Below are positions 11,701 through 22,026 of a DNA stretch of 64,000 bases, one piece after another. Source of the stretch: Crocodylus rhombifer. Its lineage: Eukaryota; Chordata; Crocodylia; Crocodylidae. The stretch spans positions 258,392 through 322,391 of the forward strand of contig JAVSML010024345.1 in the NCBI GenBank assembly GCA_038503035.1, given 5' to 3'. Every line of letters begins with the position of its first letter. Within the stretch, counting starts at the first letter, position 1. The position numbers and the translations under genes were made by a program. The notes beneath the pieces are model-generated. The model was not told the DNA's origin. It ran no database searches and was given only the letters and a program-made list of their open reading frames with translations.

Positions 11701-12022
11701 AAAAAAAATATTGTCTAGAGGCCCACACCATCATGTCCTTACTCGGTTTTTACTTGGTGCTTATTTAATTCCCATAACATTGACTCCAAAAACAATTCTG
11801 CTTGATTAAGAACAAAAGGCCAGTTTGAACCTTCCAAAGGAATCACTAAGGGACAGGAGACTGTGAACTTCTGCTGAAACTTCAAACTTTACAGTCCATG
11901 GAACCTACCAGAGGCTATGGATAAATTATAGCAAAATACTGTATCTCTTAATTCCCATGGGTGCCTTTCCATGCACAGCAAGGCTGCTCAGATGCACTGT
12001 ATAATTACAGAGTGAACTGAGT

Positions 12023-12056
12023 CTGCTGGAGTGCGGTAATTACTGCACTCCAGCAG
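12023..12056. repeat. Short perfect palindrome
   Basis: CTGCTGGAGTGC at 12023-12034 and its exact reverse complement at 12045-12056 flank a 10-base loop (GGTAATTACT). It lies just left of the larger hairpin at 12078 and is probably part of the same element. Confidence 0.75.
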
Positions 12057-12077
12057 CCTCCAGTGTCTCGGGTATCA

Positions 12078-12180
12078 GCGTCCCTGCACTTCAGAATGGC
12101 AGTGGGGGCACTTTATCAAAAGCTCATTTGACAAGCTTTCGATAGAGTGCCCTCACTGCCATTTTGAAGTGTGGGGACGC
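12078..12180. mobile_element. Long-hairpin MITE core (Chompy-like)
   Basis: A 47-base left arm (12078-12124, starting GCGTCCCTGCACTTC) pairs with a 47-base right arm (12134-12180, ending GTGTGGGGACGC) around a 9-base loop. The arms are about 85 percent complementary. Outer sequence (AGCGTCC against GGACGCT) suggests that the element extends a little further. Long-armed hairpins of this kind are the form of crocodilian Chompy MITEs; the assignment is by shape only. Confidence 0.6.
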
Positions 12181-13315
12181 TCTGGACGCTTTAATTAGAG
12201 TGGGTCTCGGAGGGATGGGGGGGTGCAGAGGATCATGTATAGATGCCCCCCCCTCCCAGAGCGCCTAGTGGTTTTGCAGAGAGTCTCTGTACCTTCCCTA
12301 TAGCGGTCTATAAACTTGGTTTTGGTAAATCTGCCCTTGAAACAGGGACAAGGCAAATCCATTGTCCAAATTAGTTTCTTCACACATTATTTTATGAGAT
12401 ATAATCCAACTGCCATTGCCAGCACCCAGGAAGGAGCTAAGACTAGCTAATCATTTTTTTCATATCCTGTCACCATGTGCAAATTTGGGTCCAATAATGG
12501 CACATACTATTGCTCAATCTTAGTGAGGTCCTCATTGATGCATAGTTCCTCTATACACGGGGAGACCCCAGTAGGTGTTCTATAGTCTGAAAGCTTTCTT
12601 TACATTTGCACATGGTGTTTTTGTCATTGGAGTATTTCCACAGTAGCATGCTAACTTTAAGAATTTACTACTCCCTGTTTGGAGGCTGTTCAAGCTTCTT
12701 GAGCTTGCCCAATCAAGCTCTCACCTTCAGAGAAATGTTTGGCAGTTTTGATATTCATCCTAACTCCTTCCTGGGTCATCTGTAGTCATGCCTGCTGCAT
12801 TTTTTTCATGTGGTTGTTGGCATTTCATCCAGTGGCTGTGTTGTGGAGAGGAAACTTTTCCATGATTTTAGTCTACTGGAAGCTGCAATGTGGCCATATA
12901 TAGTGGGTGCCTTTTATCTTCAGTTTGCTGGATGTATTCTGTTGTGCTTGCTATTGCTCTTCTCAAGTCTGGTGGAGTGATTCTGGCAAGTAAGTGGAGA
13001 CTATTGACATTTGCTGGTTTAAGGAATCCAGTAATGCACCTGCAACTTTTGTTCAGCCCAGTTTCTGGCTTCCTTGTATAGGCCAATCTTTCCAAAGCTG
13101 GGCATTCTTATTCAGCTGCTGAACAGCAAAGTATAAATGCAGTATTCTTAATGTTCATGAAAATATATCTTTCCTGTGCTCCGTACCCTCCTCTGATTAC
13201 CAGTTCAATTCTGGGCTTAATTTAGAATTTTAATTTTTGTTTATAGGTGTCTGTGTCCTTCACTACTGAGGAAGATGTGGCTGTCAAGTCAGTGGGAAGA
13301 CCTAGCAGAGACAGG
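12181..13315. other. Intergenic sequence, nothing recognised
   Basis: No supported gene. Short overlapping frames at 12868-13095 on both strands show no domain. A possible MITE edge follows the hairpin up to about 12400. Confidence 0.5.
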
Positions 13316-13725
13316 ATCATAGAATCATAGAAGTAGGGTCGGAAGGGACCTTGTAGATCTTCAAGTCCGACCCCCTGCCTGGGCAGGAGGAAAAACTGGG
13401 CTCAAATGATCCCAACTAGGTAGGCATCAAGCCTCCTCTTAAAGACCCCCAGGGTAGGAGCCAGCACCACTTCCCTTGGAAGTTGGTTCCAGATCCTAGC
13501 CGCCCTGACTGTGCAGTAGTTCTTACGGATGTCTAATCTAAACCTACTCTCCAACACCTTATGGCTGTTATTCCTTGTTACTCCAGATGGTGCTAGGGGA
13601 AACAAGGTCTCTCCCAAACCCTTCTGGTCCCCACTAGTGAGTTTATAGACGGCCACCAGGTCCCCTCTCAGCCTTCTCTTGTGAAGGCTGAACAGGTCCC
13701 ACAGTCTCTTATTGTAGGATGTGCT
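13316..13725 (-). mobile_element. CR1 LINE, 3' end of ORF2 plus 3' UTR
   Basis: The element starts with ATCATAGAATCATAGAAGTA, the reverse of the classical CR1 3' terminus. On the minus strand an 84-codon frame reads VYKLTSGDQKGLGETLFP and later [20 protein letters not shown], the conserved CR1 ORF2 C terminus. The 5' truncation is near 13725. The high similarity to the copy at 21300 indicates a relatively young subfamily. Confidence 0.92.
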
Positions 13726-14412
13726 CTATTAAGAAAATCCTTGACTGGAATTCACTGCAGCTGAATGCCTGAAACCTCAGACTACTTCCCAATTACTTGC
13801 TTTTTTCTTGACTTTACAAGTCAAGCTCTCAATTTAGTATACATGCCCATACACTGTTGGAAGAAATAGGTTGGTGTGCTTAACTAAGTGGCCATTCTAT
13901 TAGTCTGCCTGTATTGTGAGTCATTTATGACTTTCTTAAGAACTAGAAATTCATGCTGACATTCCTCAGTTGTGTTTTGAATCACAGAGTGAACTTATGG
14001 GAAGCAGAATGTTCAGCTGATGAAACTGTAGCTGGATATTTTGATAGGGCATGTTTGTACTGTTCTGTACATGCTTGAACTTAGCAAATGCTATTTAAAA
14101 AACCTAGCTGAGCTGGACTTCGTCAGATCAACAAAGAATAAAGGATTTTGTGGATCAGCTATATTTCTCATGCATCATATTTGTTCCTTATAGTTCTCAG
14201 ATAAGACTATAAGATTACTGGAAGGAAAAGTAGATTCTCCTATAAACAGTCCCATTACTTTTGAGTGCATAATACTGTATTTCTTTTTCTTGTGGAATGG
14301 TCTGTAAGTGATGTGTTTCTTATTCAGCTGAGACTTTAGTCACTATGCATATTCATTTGGTTTTTATTGGAGACAGAAACACTTCAAATTTCCTGTACTG
14401 TTTCAATAATAT
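13726..14412. other. Intergenic sequence, nothing recognised
   Basis: AT-rich sequence without a recognised repeat or coding region. Confidence 0.5.
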
Positions 14413-14414
14413 TA

Positions 14415-14802
14415 CTATATTTACTCGATTTGAAAATGAGGTTTCTTCCCCTGCCATGTAACCTGGGGGGGAAAGTCTCACTTTACAACTGAGTACAAGG
14501 CAGCGGGAGGGGGGAAAAGGGGCAGGGGAACACAGGGGAGGGGGAAGGAGGAGCAGGCAGCTGGTGCAGCTCTGGCCCCAACCCAGTGTTGGGGCTGGGG
14601 CTGGGGCTGGAGCCAGAGCTGCAGCTGCCTGGCAGTAGTATGTGTGTGGCGGAGGGGTGCAAAGTTAAAATGATCCTCCAATAATTAGATTCCATACATG
14701 GAAAATTGTAACAAATTTATAATTTTTCCATGTGTAGAATCTAATTATTGGGGGGTGGGGTCTTTTTACATTCAGAGTTGTCTTGTTTTCAGGTGAATAT
14801 GG
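14415..14802. mobile_element. Mariner-type MITE with TA target duplication and internal hairpin
   Basis: The left end CTATATTTACTCGATTTG and the inverted right end CCATATTCACCTGAAAAC agree at 10 of 14 positions. TA flanks both ends (14413-14414, 14803-14804). The inner part carries a second hairpin: CCAATAATTAGATTC from 14678 pairs with GAATCTAATTATTGG ending at 14751, with further pairing of ACATGGAAAA against TTTTCCATGT. A GC-rich G-run block (14465-14660) sits between. Confidence 0.6.
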
Positions 14803-14804
14803 TA

Positions 14805-15940
14805 GTAATTTGACAAAAGCATATATAAAAATACACTTTGAATTCAGAGGCACTAGTTTGGATCACTGGAAAATTTCAGTTTTGCCAAAAAGTGTTGATT
14901 TTTTTCATTGAAAAAAATCAAAATAACAGTTCTTTGGCTGCCCTGCAAAGGACCTTTCAGGTGAGCATCCAGTAAACTGAAAATTCCATTTCAGTTCTCC
15001 CAATTTATTCTATAAATTCTGTATAGGGAAAATACCGCATTCTTTTACTTTTAATAGTCTGACTTGGGATAAATCTGTTTTAAAAATAAGATTTTTTTCA
15101 TAGAAGGAGTTCCATTTTCAAGCTAGGTCTAATTGAAACCCTATCATAAAATACAAGTAAAGGGAGAGCTAAGGTTGCTATGGGAACCTTGCATCTGAAT
15201 TTCTTGGGTTAAATAGCCTATCTTTAACACTGAACCAGTACTTCAGTATGGATTAATGACTTTCGTTCCAACATTAGGCTCCACTCCATCATAATTAAAA
15301 AAAAATAAAAATTGTTTTTTGGAAATCTGCAATGCATTATTGGTTGTACATTCTTAGAATGACACAGCAATATTGGCATAACATGTCAAAACCAGTTATA
15401 ACAACTGAGTTACTTCAGATGGCATTAATTACATAATTCAGAGTGACTGAATGAGTTATATTGGAAGCTGCTGTTAAATCAAGCACCAAATGCTTTGACA
15501 CCTTTCCTTTTAACAAGACATCTTATTTAAGTAGGTACTGACAGGTCTCCAATTTTGCAATCTAATGACTAACTGTCTATTAAATTTCTACAGGTATTAA
15601 AAAAAATGTAAATATTAAATGATGTTTTTTCAGTTTTTTATGTGCCAGTTTGGCAGTTAGGAAAATGTTTGTTAAACGATGATGCTACAAAGAAAAGAAA
15701 AATACCAGTAATGGCAAAAACTTAAATAAAAATCTATGGCCTAGATTTTCTTTATTGTTGATGCTACTTTGTGCCAGGCCATTGAAGAAAACAGTCCCCA
15801 GGTCATGGGATATCCCCCAGTAGTTCAGATCCAGCCTAGATCATTCTTTTTTTATCGTCTTTCCTAGAGCTGCAGCAAAAAGCATGGCTAGAATTTGCAC
15901 TTTGAAAATCTAAAGGTGCAATGACATCCCCCTGGGGCTT
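14805..15940. other. Intergenic AT-rich sequence, nothing recognised
   Basis: Several A and T runs but no gene or clear repeat family. Confidence 0.5.
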
Positions 15941-15944
15941 ATAG

Positions 15945-16810
15945 TTAGGGACAAGTTCTGGGTCCATGAGTCACAGAGTCCCGCCTTGGGTTTCTTGTCT
16001 GGTCTCCAAGACTGCCCCTGAAAATATCCAAGCATGACCTCTACAGCGGGGAATTCCTGGTTCCTTCCTACTTGGAGACCTAAGTCTTTCAGTTCTTCAT
16101 CCTCCCTGGTCCTCTGTGGTCCTTATTCAAGAAGCTAACATCTAGTTCCATTTCTGAGAGACATTTTTCAGTGACTGAGGAAGAATGAGTGCAAGCAGTT
16201 CTAAGCAGCAAATAGAGAGCTCTGGTTCAATAAAGGTATTTGTTAAGGCAAAGGCCACCCAGCCAGATGTTCTGTGTCACTTCCAAAGGGTTAAGCAGTT
16301 CTTCTGTCCCCAGTCCAGGCCACACACCCCAAAGCACCCTCAAACACTATTTTACTGTTGTCTTTCCAGTTTGCCTCACTTCTGAGCATTGGTGACACGT
16401 AGGGGGTGCACACAGGTGCATGTGCACCCCCTGAGCATGGCAGTGAACCCCCTGAGAAAAAGCGCCGCCACCCCCTCCCAGTCGGCACTCGCCCCCCTGC
16501 CACCGACAGTACCAGCAGTGTCTACAGGAGCTCACAACTCACTACTGCCATGCTCCCACTCCTGCCACCATGCTCCCATCAGTGCCAGCATTGCTGTCCC
16601 CCCTCAGCCACTGGGGGCATGCATTGTTCATGCTTCTGAGCTCCAAAGCTGGTGCAATGGCTTCTTTGTCCCCAGATGTTACCTTCAGACAACACCCTGT
16701 TTGTCCTTCCCTGCTGCACCCACTGTCATGTTTATTGCTCTAGATCCCACCTGAACCTCTCCTGGGTTTCACCTGTGATACCCACCTTTGCTGATGTTTC
16801 AGCAAAGCTA
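15945..16810 (+). repeat. Dispersed LTR-like repeat, copy A
   Basis: Shares ordered blocks with 44570-45230 in the same orientation: GTCACAGAGTCC near 15970, CTAAGCAGCAAATAGAGAGC at 16201, AAAGGCCACCCAGC near 16250, an AAGCAGTT block, and TCATGTTTATTGCTCTAGA near 16725. AATAAA at 16229-16234 is placed as in a retroviral R region. That and the 600-850-base length suggest a solo LTR, which is inference. It contains a younger hAT-type insertion. Confidence 0.55.
16387..16632. mobile_element. hAT-type MITE with perfect 8-base target duplication
   Basis: CTTCTGAG occurs at 16379-16386 and again at 16633-16640, exactly flanking 246 GC-rich bases that are absent from the related repeat at 44570-45230. 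The filled site plus the apparently unfilled relative define the insertion. The interior has a TGCAC/GTGCA-rich hairpin (AGGGGGTGCACA against TGTGCACCCCCT near 16400-16430) and no transposase. Confidence 0.7.
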
Positions 16811-17029
16811 TTCAGATCTCAGTAGTTGTGTATATGTGTGGTGGATGTGTTTTCTCCCCTCCTCTGCATAAGTTAGCTAGGTAGAAATTGAGGTATGTAA
16901 CATTATCGCAACTTGAATACAGTTAACCCAGCAATTTTACAGTAAATCCCATAGTCCATTATACTAGATATACATCACTTTGCCCTGTTCCAGGGACTGA
17001 GGGGGGACTGAGTTCAAAGAGCACATGAT

Positions 17030-17150
17030 AGTTGTCCCCATTTTGAGGCACAGAGAAAGTGAGGTGATTTCAAGGTCCACCAGCCAGCCAATATCAACAC
17101 TGAGTATAGTAATCTGGTCTCCTGGGTCCCAGTTGACTATTCTTTATTCA
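17030..17150 (-). mobile_element. MIR SINE fragment
   Basis: CCCCATTTTGAGGCACAGAG followed by GTGAGGTGATTTCAAGGTCC and TGGTCTCCTGGGTCCCAGT is the reverse complement of the conserved MIR core (CTGTGCCTCAGTTTCCCCAT and flanking regions). This is an ancient amniote-wide SINE. Confidence 0.75.
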
Positions 17151-17247
17151 CCTGATTAGTCTGAATGGTATCATGATTACTTTGTGTTTACAGTTTATCT
17201 GATTTTAGACCTCTTCAACAACATTACATGAAGTGAAGACACTGTTA

Positions 17248-17462
17248 CAGGTTTCCCTTGATTTATGTGGTACATTTGTTCCCGAAGAACGGCGCATACA
17301 TTGAATTCACATAAAGCGAACCCACTTTAAAATGTAACAGATAGGAATAGATTCATATAAAAGCTAATTTATCTCACATATAATGAATTATGGGTCTAAA
17401 AATGCTCATCACATAAGAGTGAATTTGCATATACAGAACCCACATAAGTTGAAGGAAACCTG
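17248..17462. mobile_element. Mariner-type MITE, 215 bases, TA duplication
   Basis: The left end CAGGTTTCCCTTGATTTATG and the inverted right end CAGGTTTCCTTCAACTTATG are clear terminal inverted repeats. TA dinucleotides at 17246-17247 and 17463-17464 form the target duplication. The interior repeats CACATAA motifs. No transposase. Confidence 0.8.
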
Positions 17463-17499
17463 TACTCTGCTTTAATTCTACCACAGTAAGTTTCTTTGC

Positions 17500-18345
17500 T
17501 AGTGGGTAAATAAAATGCTTCATGCACCAGGACTATCAAGGGACCAAGAAGTGAAGGGATAAAGTGAGAATTACCCAGTCAATCTGAATTAGACTTTGCA
17601 AAGGATACTGAAACAAATGCAAATTAAATAAATAAGAACAGAACAAGGAAGGAAGAAGAGGGAGCATTATGCAGCAAGATATAAATTAAAGATAATCTAG
17701 GTATGGCCCCAAAACTAAATGAAACCTTTGTCTCCATTTTCTATAAGGACAATATAATTAAGCATGGCAATGGCAGGGTAGGACTGAAGATGCTGAAATG
17801 GAAGTAGTGGTAAAGCAAAGTAAAAGAGATCAGTGCAGCCAAACAGGGAGGAGGGAGAATGTCCAGCTGGAATTGACTGGACTGGAGGTTATCCAGTTCT
17901 CTGTTCCAGAATTCTGAAAGAATTGGGACATGAAATTGTAGGCCTAGTAGCATGTATTTCTAATATATCTGGCAAGTTGGGGTAATACTGACTCATTGGA
18001 AGAAGTAATCCAAACAGTGCAAATTCATTAGTCTGTTCTGAAAAGCAATTTGGACTAAATTTTGAAGGAAAAAATAATTAAAGACATAGAGGTAAATGGA
18101 AGATGTGGGATAAAATGGAATAAGCAATATAGGTTTTCTAAGGTAGATCATACCAGACTAAACTGATACCTTTCTTGGTTAAGATAACATTTTCTAGACA
18201 AAAGAAAAGCAGAAGATCTCAACTATCTGGTTTTCAGTAAAACATTTAATGCTGTGTCATATGGAAAATTAATTGTAAACCTAGAAAGGATGGGAATTAG
18301 TGCAAGAACTCTGTGATGGGTAAGGAACTGGCTTGTGAAGTTCCT
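17500..18345 (+). mobile_element. Ancient CR1/L3-type LINE relic, RT region
   Basis: Broken plus-strand translation follows the CR1-clade RT: ELTGLEVIQF near 17870, a WNKQYRFSKVDHTRLN-like stretch near 18120, YLVFSKTFNAVSYGKL near 18220 (the LDFSKAFDTVSH block), WVRNWLV near 18325, then VPQGLILGPIL at 18340. There are many stops and no long frame, so it is much older than the CR1 copies with ATTCTATGATT-type 3' ends. It is cut off by the Gypsy-derived sequence on its right. Confidence 0.65.
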
Positions 18346-18640
18346 CAAGGATTAATTTTGGGACCAATCTTGGCTCCCTTGGCTCCTGGCCAGCTGCTCT
18401 TGGGCATATTTTCCCTCTGAGACCGCAAAGGCCAATTGCAATGCCTTTTCACAATTCTGAGGCAAATATCGTCGGACCCAGCTTTGAGTGCGGTTCTCCA
18501 AGTCACCTAGGAGTTGCTCAAGGAGGATTTGATTGGCAATAACATCCTGATCATACAAGGAGGGCCTCAGCCACTTATTCATGAGGTCTCTAAGGAGCTG
18601 TAGCAGGACTCGCAGTCATTGTTCGTCATGACTTTTCTTG
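18346..18640 (-). mobile_element. SCAN-type gag fragment of a Ty3/Gypsy retrotransposon
   Basis: Read on the minus strand, LLQLLRDLMNKWLRP leads into ANQILLEQLLGDLENRTQSW, VRRYLPQNCEKALQLA and the end of a 76-codon frame (18582-18352). This follows the SCAN helical pattern (REL..WLRPE, ..ILEQFL..LP..Q.WV, ..EEAV.LAE). SCAN domains of vertebrate zinc-finger proteins derive from the gag of Gmr1-like Gypsy elements (established knowledge). No zinc fingers follow and the neighbours are pol fragments, so a retrotransposon gag is more likely than a gene. Its strand is opposite to the adjacent pol. Confidence 0.65.
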
Positions 18641-18649
18641 GCTCAGAAC

Positions 18650-19290
18650 AGCCACCTGTAGTACTCCAGTTCAATGGGAGCAGTTGAACAGGACCTGAAA
18701 AGGATGTCACACTGTAGTATACAGCAAGATCAACGTAAATGGGACCTCTTGCTCCCTTTGTTACTGTTCTCAATTAGGGATACCCCCCAGGATTCATTGA
18801 AATATTCTCCCTTTGAGCTTGTGTAGGGGCACAGCCCATGTGGACTCCTCCAAGTCTTGAAAGAAGAGTGGGAGCAACCAGGGAAGGATGTTGGAACCAC
18901 AGACACCTACCGCCAGCACCAGGAATTTTGGTGCCGCTTACAAGTGGCTCAGCATCTGGCCTGCGAAAACCTTGAAGACGCACAGCAATGCCAAAAAGAA
19001 GGTATGACACGTGAGCCAAGAAGTGGGAGTTTAGAGGGGGACATAAGGTTCTGGTACTATTACTGACCTCCATGAGCAAACTCTTCACCACGTGGCAGGG
19101 TCCTTTTGAAAAAACTGGAGGGCAGGCCCCGATGAACTACAAATTACACCACCCTAGGCACCTTCAGGGAAAAAAAATTATCATGTAAAACTCCTCAGGG
19201 AATGGCAGTAACCCAAGAGGTGGTTAGAATTCGCCGAAGAATTAGGACTCCAGAGGTGTACTAGAGGAGAGCCCAAGATAAGGGCAGAAA
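18650..19290 (+). mobile_element. Ty3/Gypsy (Gmr1-like) integrase C-terminal fragment
   Basis: In broken frames the plus strand gives QFNGS near 18680, then WDLLLPLLLFSIRDTP and SLKYSPFELV near 18740-18830, LLQVLKEEWEQPG near 18850, a long helix (ENLEDAQQCQKE), VLVLLLTSMSKLFTTWQGPF near 19050, and a GQAPMNYKLHHP block. These are the end of the integrase core and its C-terminal GPF/chromodomain-like module. Frameshifts and stops show it is a pseudogene. A younger CR1 interrupts it on the right. Confidence 0.75.
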
Positions 19291-19312
19291 ACCAGGTACA
19301 TGTAGAGTTGGT

Positions 19313-19659
19313 CCCCTGCTTTTACAAACTCACCGGGGGGATCAGCAAGAATTGGGGGGGCTCTGTTCCCCCAGGCACCATTCAGGGTTACTAGGAATAA
19401 TGGCCACAAATTGTTAAAGAGAGAAGGTTCAGGCTGGATATCAGGAGACATTACTTTACAGTTAGGGCTGCCAGGCTCTGGAATGGGCTCTCAAGTGAGG
19501 TGGTGCTCTCTCCTACCTTGGGGGTCTTCATGAGGAGGCTGGACAGATATTTGGCTGGGGTGATATGACCCTGGCACCTATTCCTGCCTGGGTCGGGGGG
19601 TCGGACCTGATGACCTGTTTAGGTCCCTTCCAACCCTAAGCACTATGATACTATGATAC
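19313..19659 (+). mobile_element. CR1 3' end inserted into the Gypsy pol fragment
   Basis: TACAAACTCACCGGGGGGAT, the FRLDIRR-like segment, GGGGGTCTTCATGAGGAGGC and the terminus GGTCCCTTCCAACCCTAAG with ACTATGATACTATGATAC are a standard CR1 3' end. Integrase sequence lies on its left and RT sequence of the same orientation on its right, so it inserted after the Gypsy element. Confidence 0.9.
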
Positions 19660-20050
19660 AAAGGGAGGAAATGATTGCCCTAGTGAAGGACTTTAAAGAT
19701 GTCTTCCAAGATGAGCCCGGACGGGTTCAGGGCATCCAGCACAAAATTCATACACCCAAAGGGACAGTGGTAAGAGAGAGCTGGTATCTTGTGCCCCATC
19801 ACCTCAATGAGGAGGTGCACAAGGAACTTGAGAAGATGTTGGACCAAGGGGCTGTTGCAGAGTCAGTAGCAAAGCCCACTGGTCCCTGTCCCAAAACCCA
19901 ATGGTACCCTCCATTTATGCTTTGATTATAGAAGGCTAAATGAGATAACGGTTTTTGACGCCTTCCCAATGTCCCATGTTGCTCAGCTGGTGGAGCGTAT
20001 CAGGAACTCACACAACATTACCAGGCTGGACTTATTGAAGGGTGTCCTGG
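19660..20050 (+). mobile_element. Ty3/Gypsy reverse transcriptase N-terminal fragment
   Basis: A 90-codon plus frame (19653-19925) reads LVKDFKDVFQDEPGRVQGIQ, HKIHTPKGTVVRESWYLVP and EEVHKELEKMLDQGAV, the typical entry to a Gypsy RT. After a stop it continues YRRLNEITVFDAFPM, then ITRLDLLKG, RT motif A with its catalytic Asp. The similarity ends at 20045, so the fingers are present but motifs B to E (including the YXDD box) are missing. Confidence 0.8.
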
Positions 20051-21290
20051 GAAGATAAGTACCAGAAGAAGGGGGACCTCCGTAGTGGGACGGGGTATGG
20101 GACAGCCCACCCCTCCATAAAAAGCCTTGAGACCAGGGCAAACTTACCTGTTTCAGGCAATGGAGGAGCAGACACAATGCGCCCTCTTGAAATGGCCATG
20201 CAGTATGTGAGCCATGCTTACTTCAGACTTGAGCTGGCACAAGCCAATGTCATCATCCCTGGAGGCTGTCCAGCAAGGATAAAAGCCAGTGCTGAGGGAG
20301 ATGCCAGGACAGCACTGCAGGGGACAGACTCTGGAGGTGCTTCCCCTGCTGAGTGGGTGCTACACCAGTGGATGCCGAGTGATCCCGAGCTGGGGCACCA
20401 GGGAGAGCCTCTAGTAGAGCTAAGGGCAGTGGAACATGTCAAGGGACAGTGAAGACTGTAAGAAAAAGGGGTAGACCAGACACAGCCCTGGATCAAGGGT
20501 GAAAGCCATGGGTTTTTTTTTCCTTTTTTTGACCCTGTTATTAAGGGGTCTTCTGATACCCCTTTGATAAAGACTGGCTCTTAGAGGCCCTGAGGCCAAG
20601 GAAGGGGTGCCCTGAAAGACCCTGAAGTAAGGGTTGAGGCAAAGATAATGCTCCAAGAGATAGGAGTGGTGGTGGACGATGGCCAAGACCAGACACGGCC
20701 AAAGCCACTTGGCACAAAGGCACAGGATCTTTCAACTTCACCCTAGCCAGGAAGGGGGCAGCGACAGCGAGGAAGAGGAGAGACAAATGGAACTGAGGAC
20801 AGTGACAGCAGCAGTGGGTCCTCCAGTAGGAGCTGGAGTGACAGTGACACGGACGACAGATGAATGTATGTGACCCTGCAAGTGGGGTGGGGATGAAAGG
20901 AAGGGGTTGCCTGGTCTGAGAGACCAGAATTTGTTTGTGTATGTAGCATGCAAAGCGGATATTGTAACAGGTCTGGGAGGCCAGTGGGTCCATGTATGGG
21001 TGTGTGGCCTGTGCAGGTGAGGTTTTTGTAACAGGTTAAGGTTTTCTTTGTGGGGTGATACTCGGAGTGTAGATATATATAACTTCATATATATTTACAA
21101 AAAAAAATCTGAGTCCATGGAGGTAGTTTTCCTTAACATTCCTGGGGATAACTGTTCTTCTGGAGTGGTTTAGTACCCGCCAAGGTGTTGGGGCTTAAAG
21201 TCCACTTTATGGAAATGGGAGGCTCCTCCCTAGCTTGCTTATGCAGCTGTATAGCTGAGGGCAGGTGAAACTTAGGGGCATCCAAACCCC
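20051..21290. other. Unassigned sequence after the Gypsy RT fragment
   Basis: Moderately GC-rich, with repeated TGTAACAGGT (20962 and 21027) and acidic SDSEEEE-like frames, but no recognisable protein. It may be the noncoding remainder or LTR of the Gypsy element, or a separate unclassified repeat. A T-rich run lies at 20513-20529. Confidence 0.4.
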
Positions 21291-21299
21291 AAGCTTCCG

Positions 21300-21883
21300 G
21301 GCTTGGGCCTGCACTGACTCATGGATTTGGACTGGATTTGACACAATCGATCCTCCCCCTCTATGCGACACTGGTCAGGCCACAGCTGGAGTACTGCGTT
21401 CAGTTCTGTGCACCCCATTTCAGGAGGGATGTGGACAACATTGAAAGGGTCCAGAGGAGGGCCACCCGCACGATCCGGGGACAACAGGGCAGACCCTACA
21501 ATGAAAGACTGCGGGACCTAAACCTGTTCAGGAAGGCTGAGGGGGGACCTGGTGACTGTCTATAAACTCACTAGGGGGGACCAGAAGGGTTTGGGGGAGA
21601 CACTGTTTCCCCTAGCGCCCCCTGGCATGACAAGGAACAATGGATACAAATTATTGGAGAGTAGGTTTAGATTAGACATCCGCAAGAACTACTTCACAGT
21701 TAGGGCGGCTAGGAGCTGGAATGTAGGGCTGTAGGTGCTGGCTCCTACCCTGGAGATCTTTAAGAAGAGGCTTGATGCCTACCTGGCTGGACTCATTTGA
21801 GTCCAGTTTTTCTCCCGCCCAGGTCGGGGGTTGGACTTGAAGATCTACAAGGTCCCTTCCGACCCTACTTCTATGATTCTATG

Positions 21884-21885
<2 letters not shown>
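21300..21885 (+). mobile_element. CR1 LINE, ORF2 C terminus and 3' UTR
   Basis: Begins near [20 protein letters not shown] (21360), the RT-thumb/C-terminal motif of CR1, and runs through [20 protein letters not shown] and [20 protein letters not shown] to GGTCCCTTCCGACCCTACTT and CTATGATTCTATGATT. One frameshift separates the two frames. The 5' truncation is near 21300. Confidence 0.93.

Positions 21886-21917
<32 letters not shown>
21886..21917. repeat. (AT)n microsatellite
   Basis: About 16 AT dinucleotides directly follow the CR1 terminus and probably grew from its ATTCTATGATT tail. Confidence 0.9.
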
Positions 21918-21920
<3 letters not shown>

Positions 21921-22026
21921 TTTAAGAAAAAGCAAGCCCAAAAGTTAATTAAAGATCCCTGAAAATGACTTGTGGTTTGCACATGTTGTATCAATTAGCT
22001 GTCTCAAAAGTCACTGTACATTTTGT

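Noticed and set aside
18352..18640. SCAN-domain host gene
   Set aside because: No zinc-finger or KRAB exon and no splice structure nearby; adjacent Gypsy pol fragments make a retrotransposon gag more likely.
21886..21917. AT-rich replication or regulatory element
   Set aside because: Simple AT dinucleotide repeat grown from a CR1 tail.
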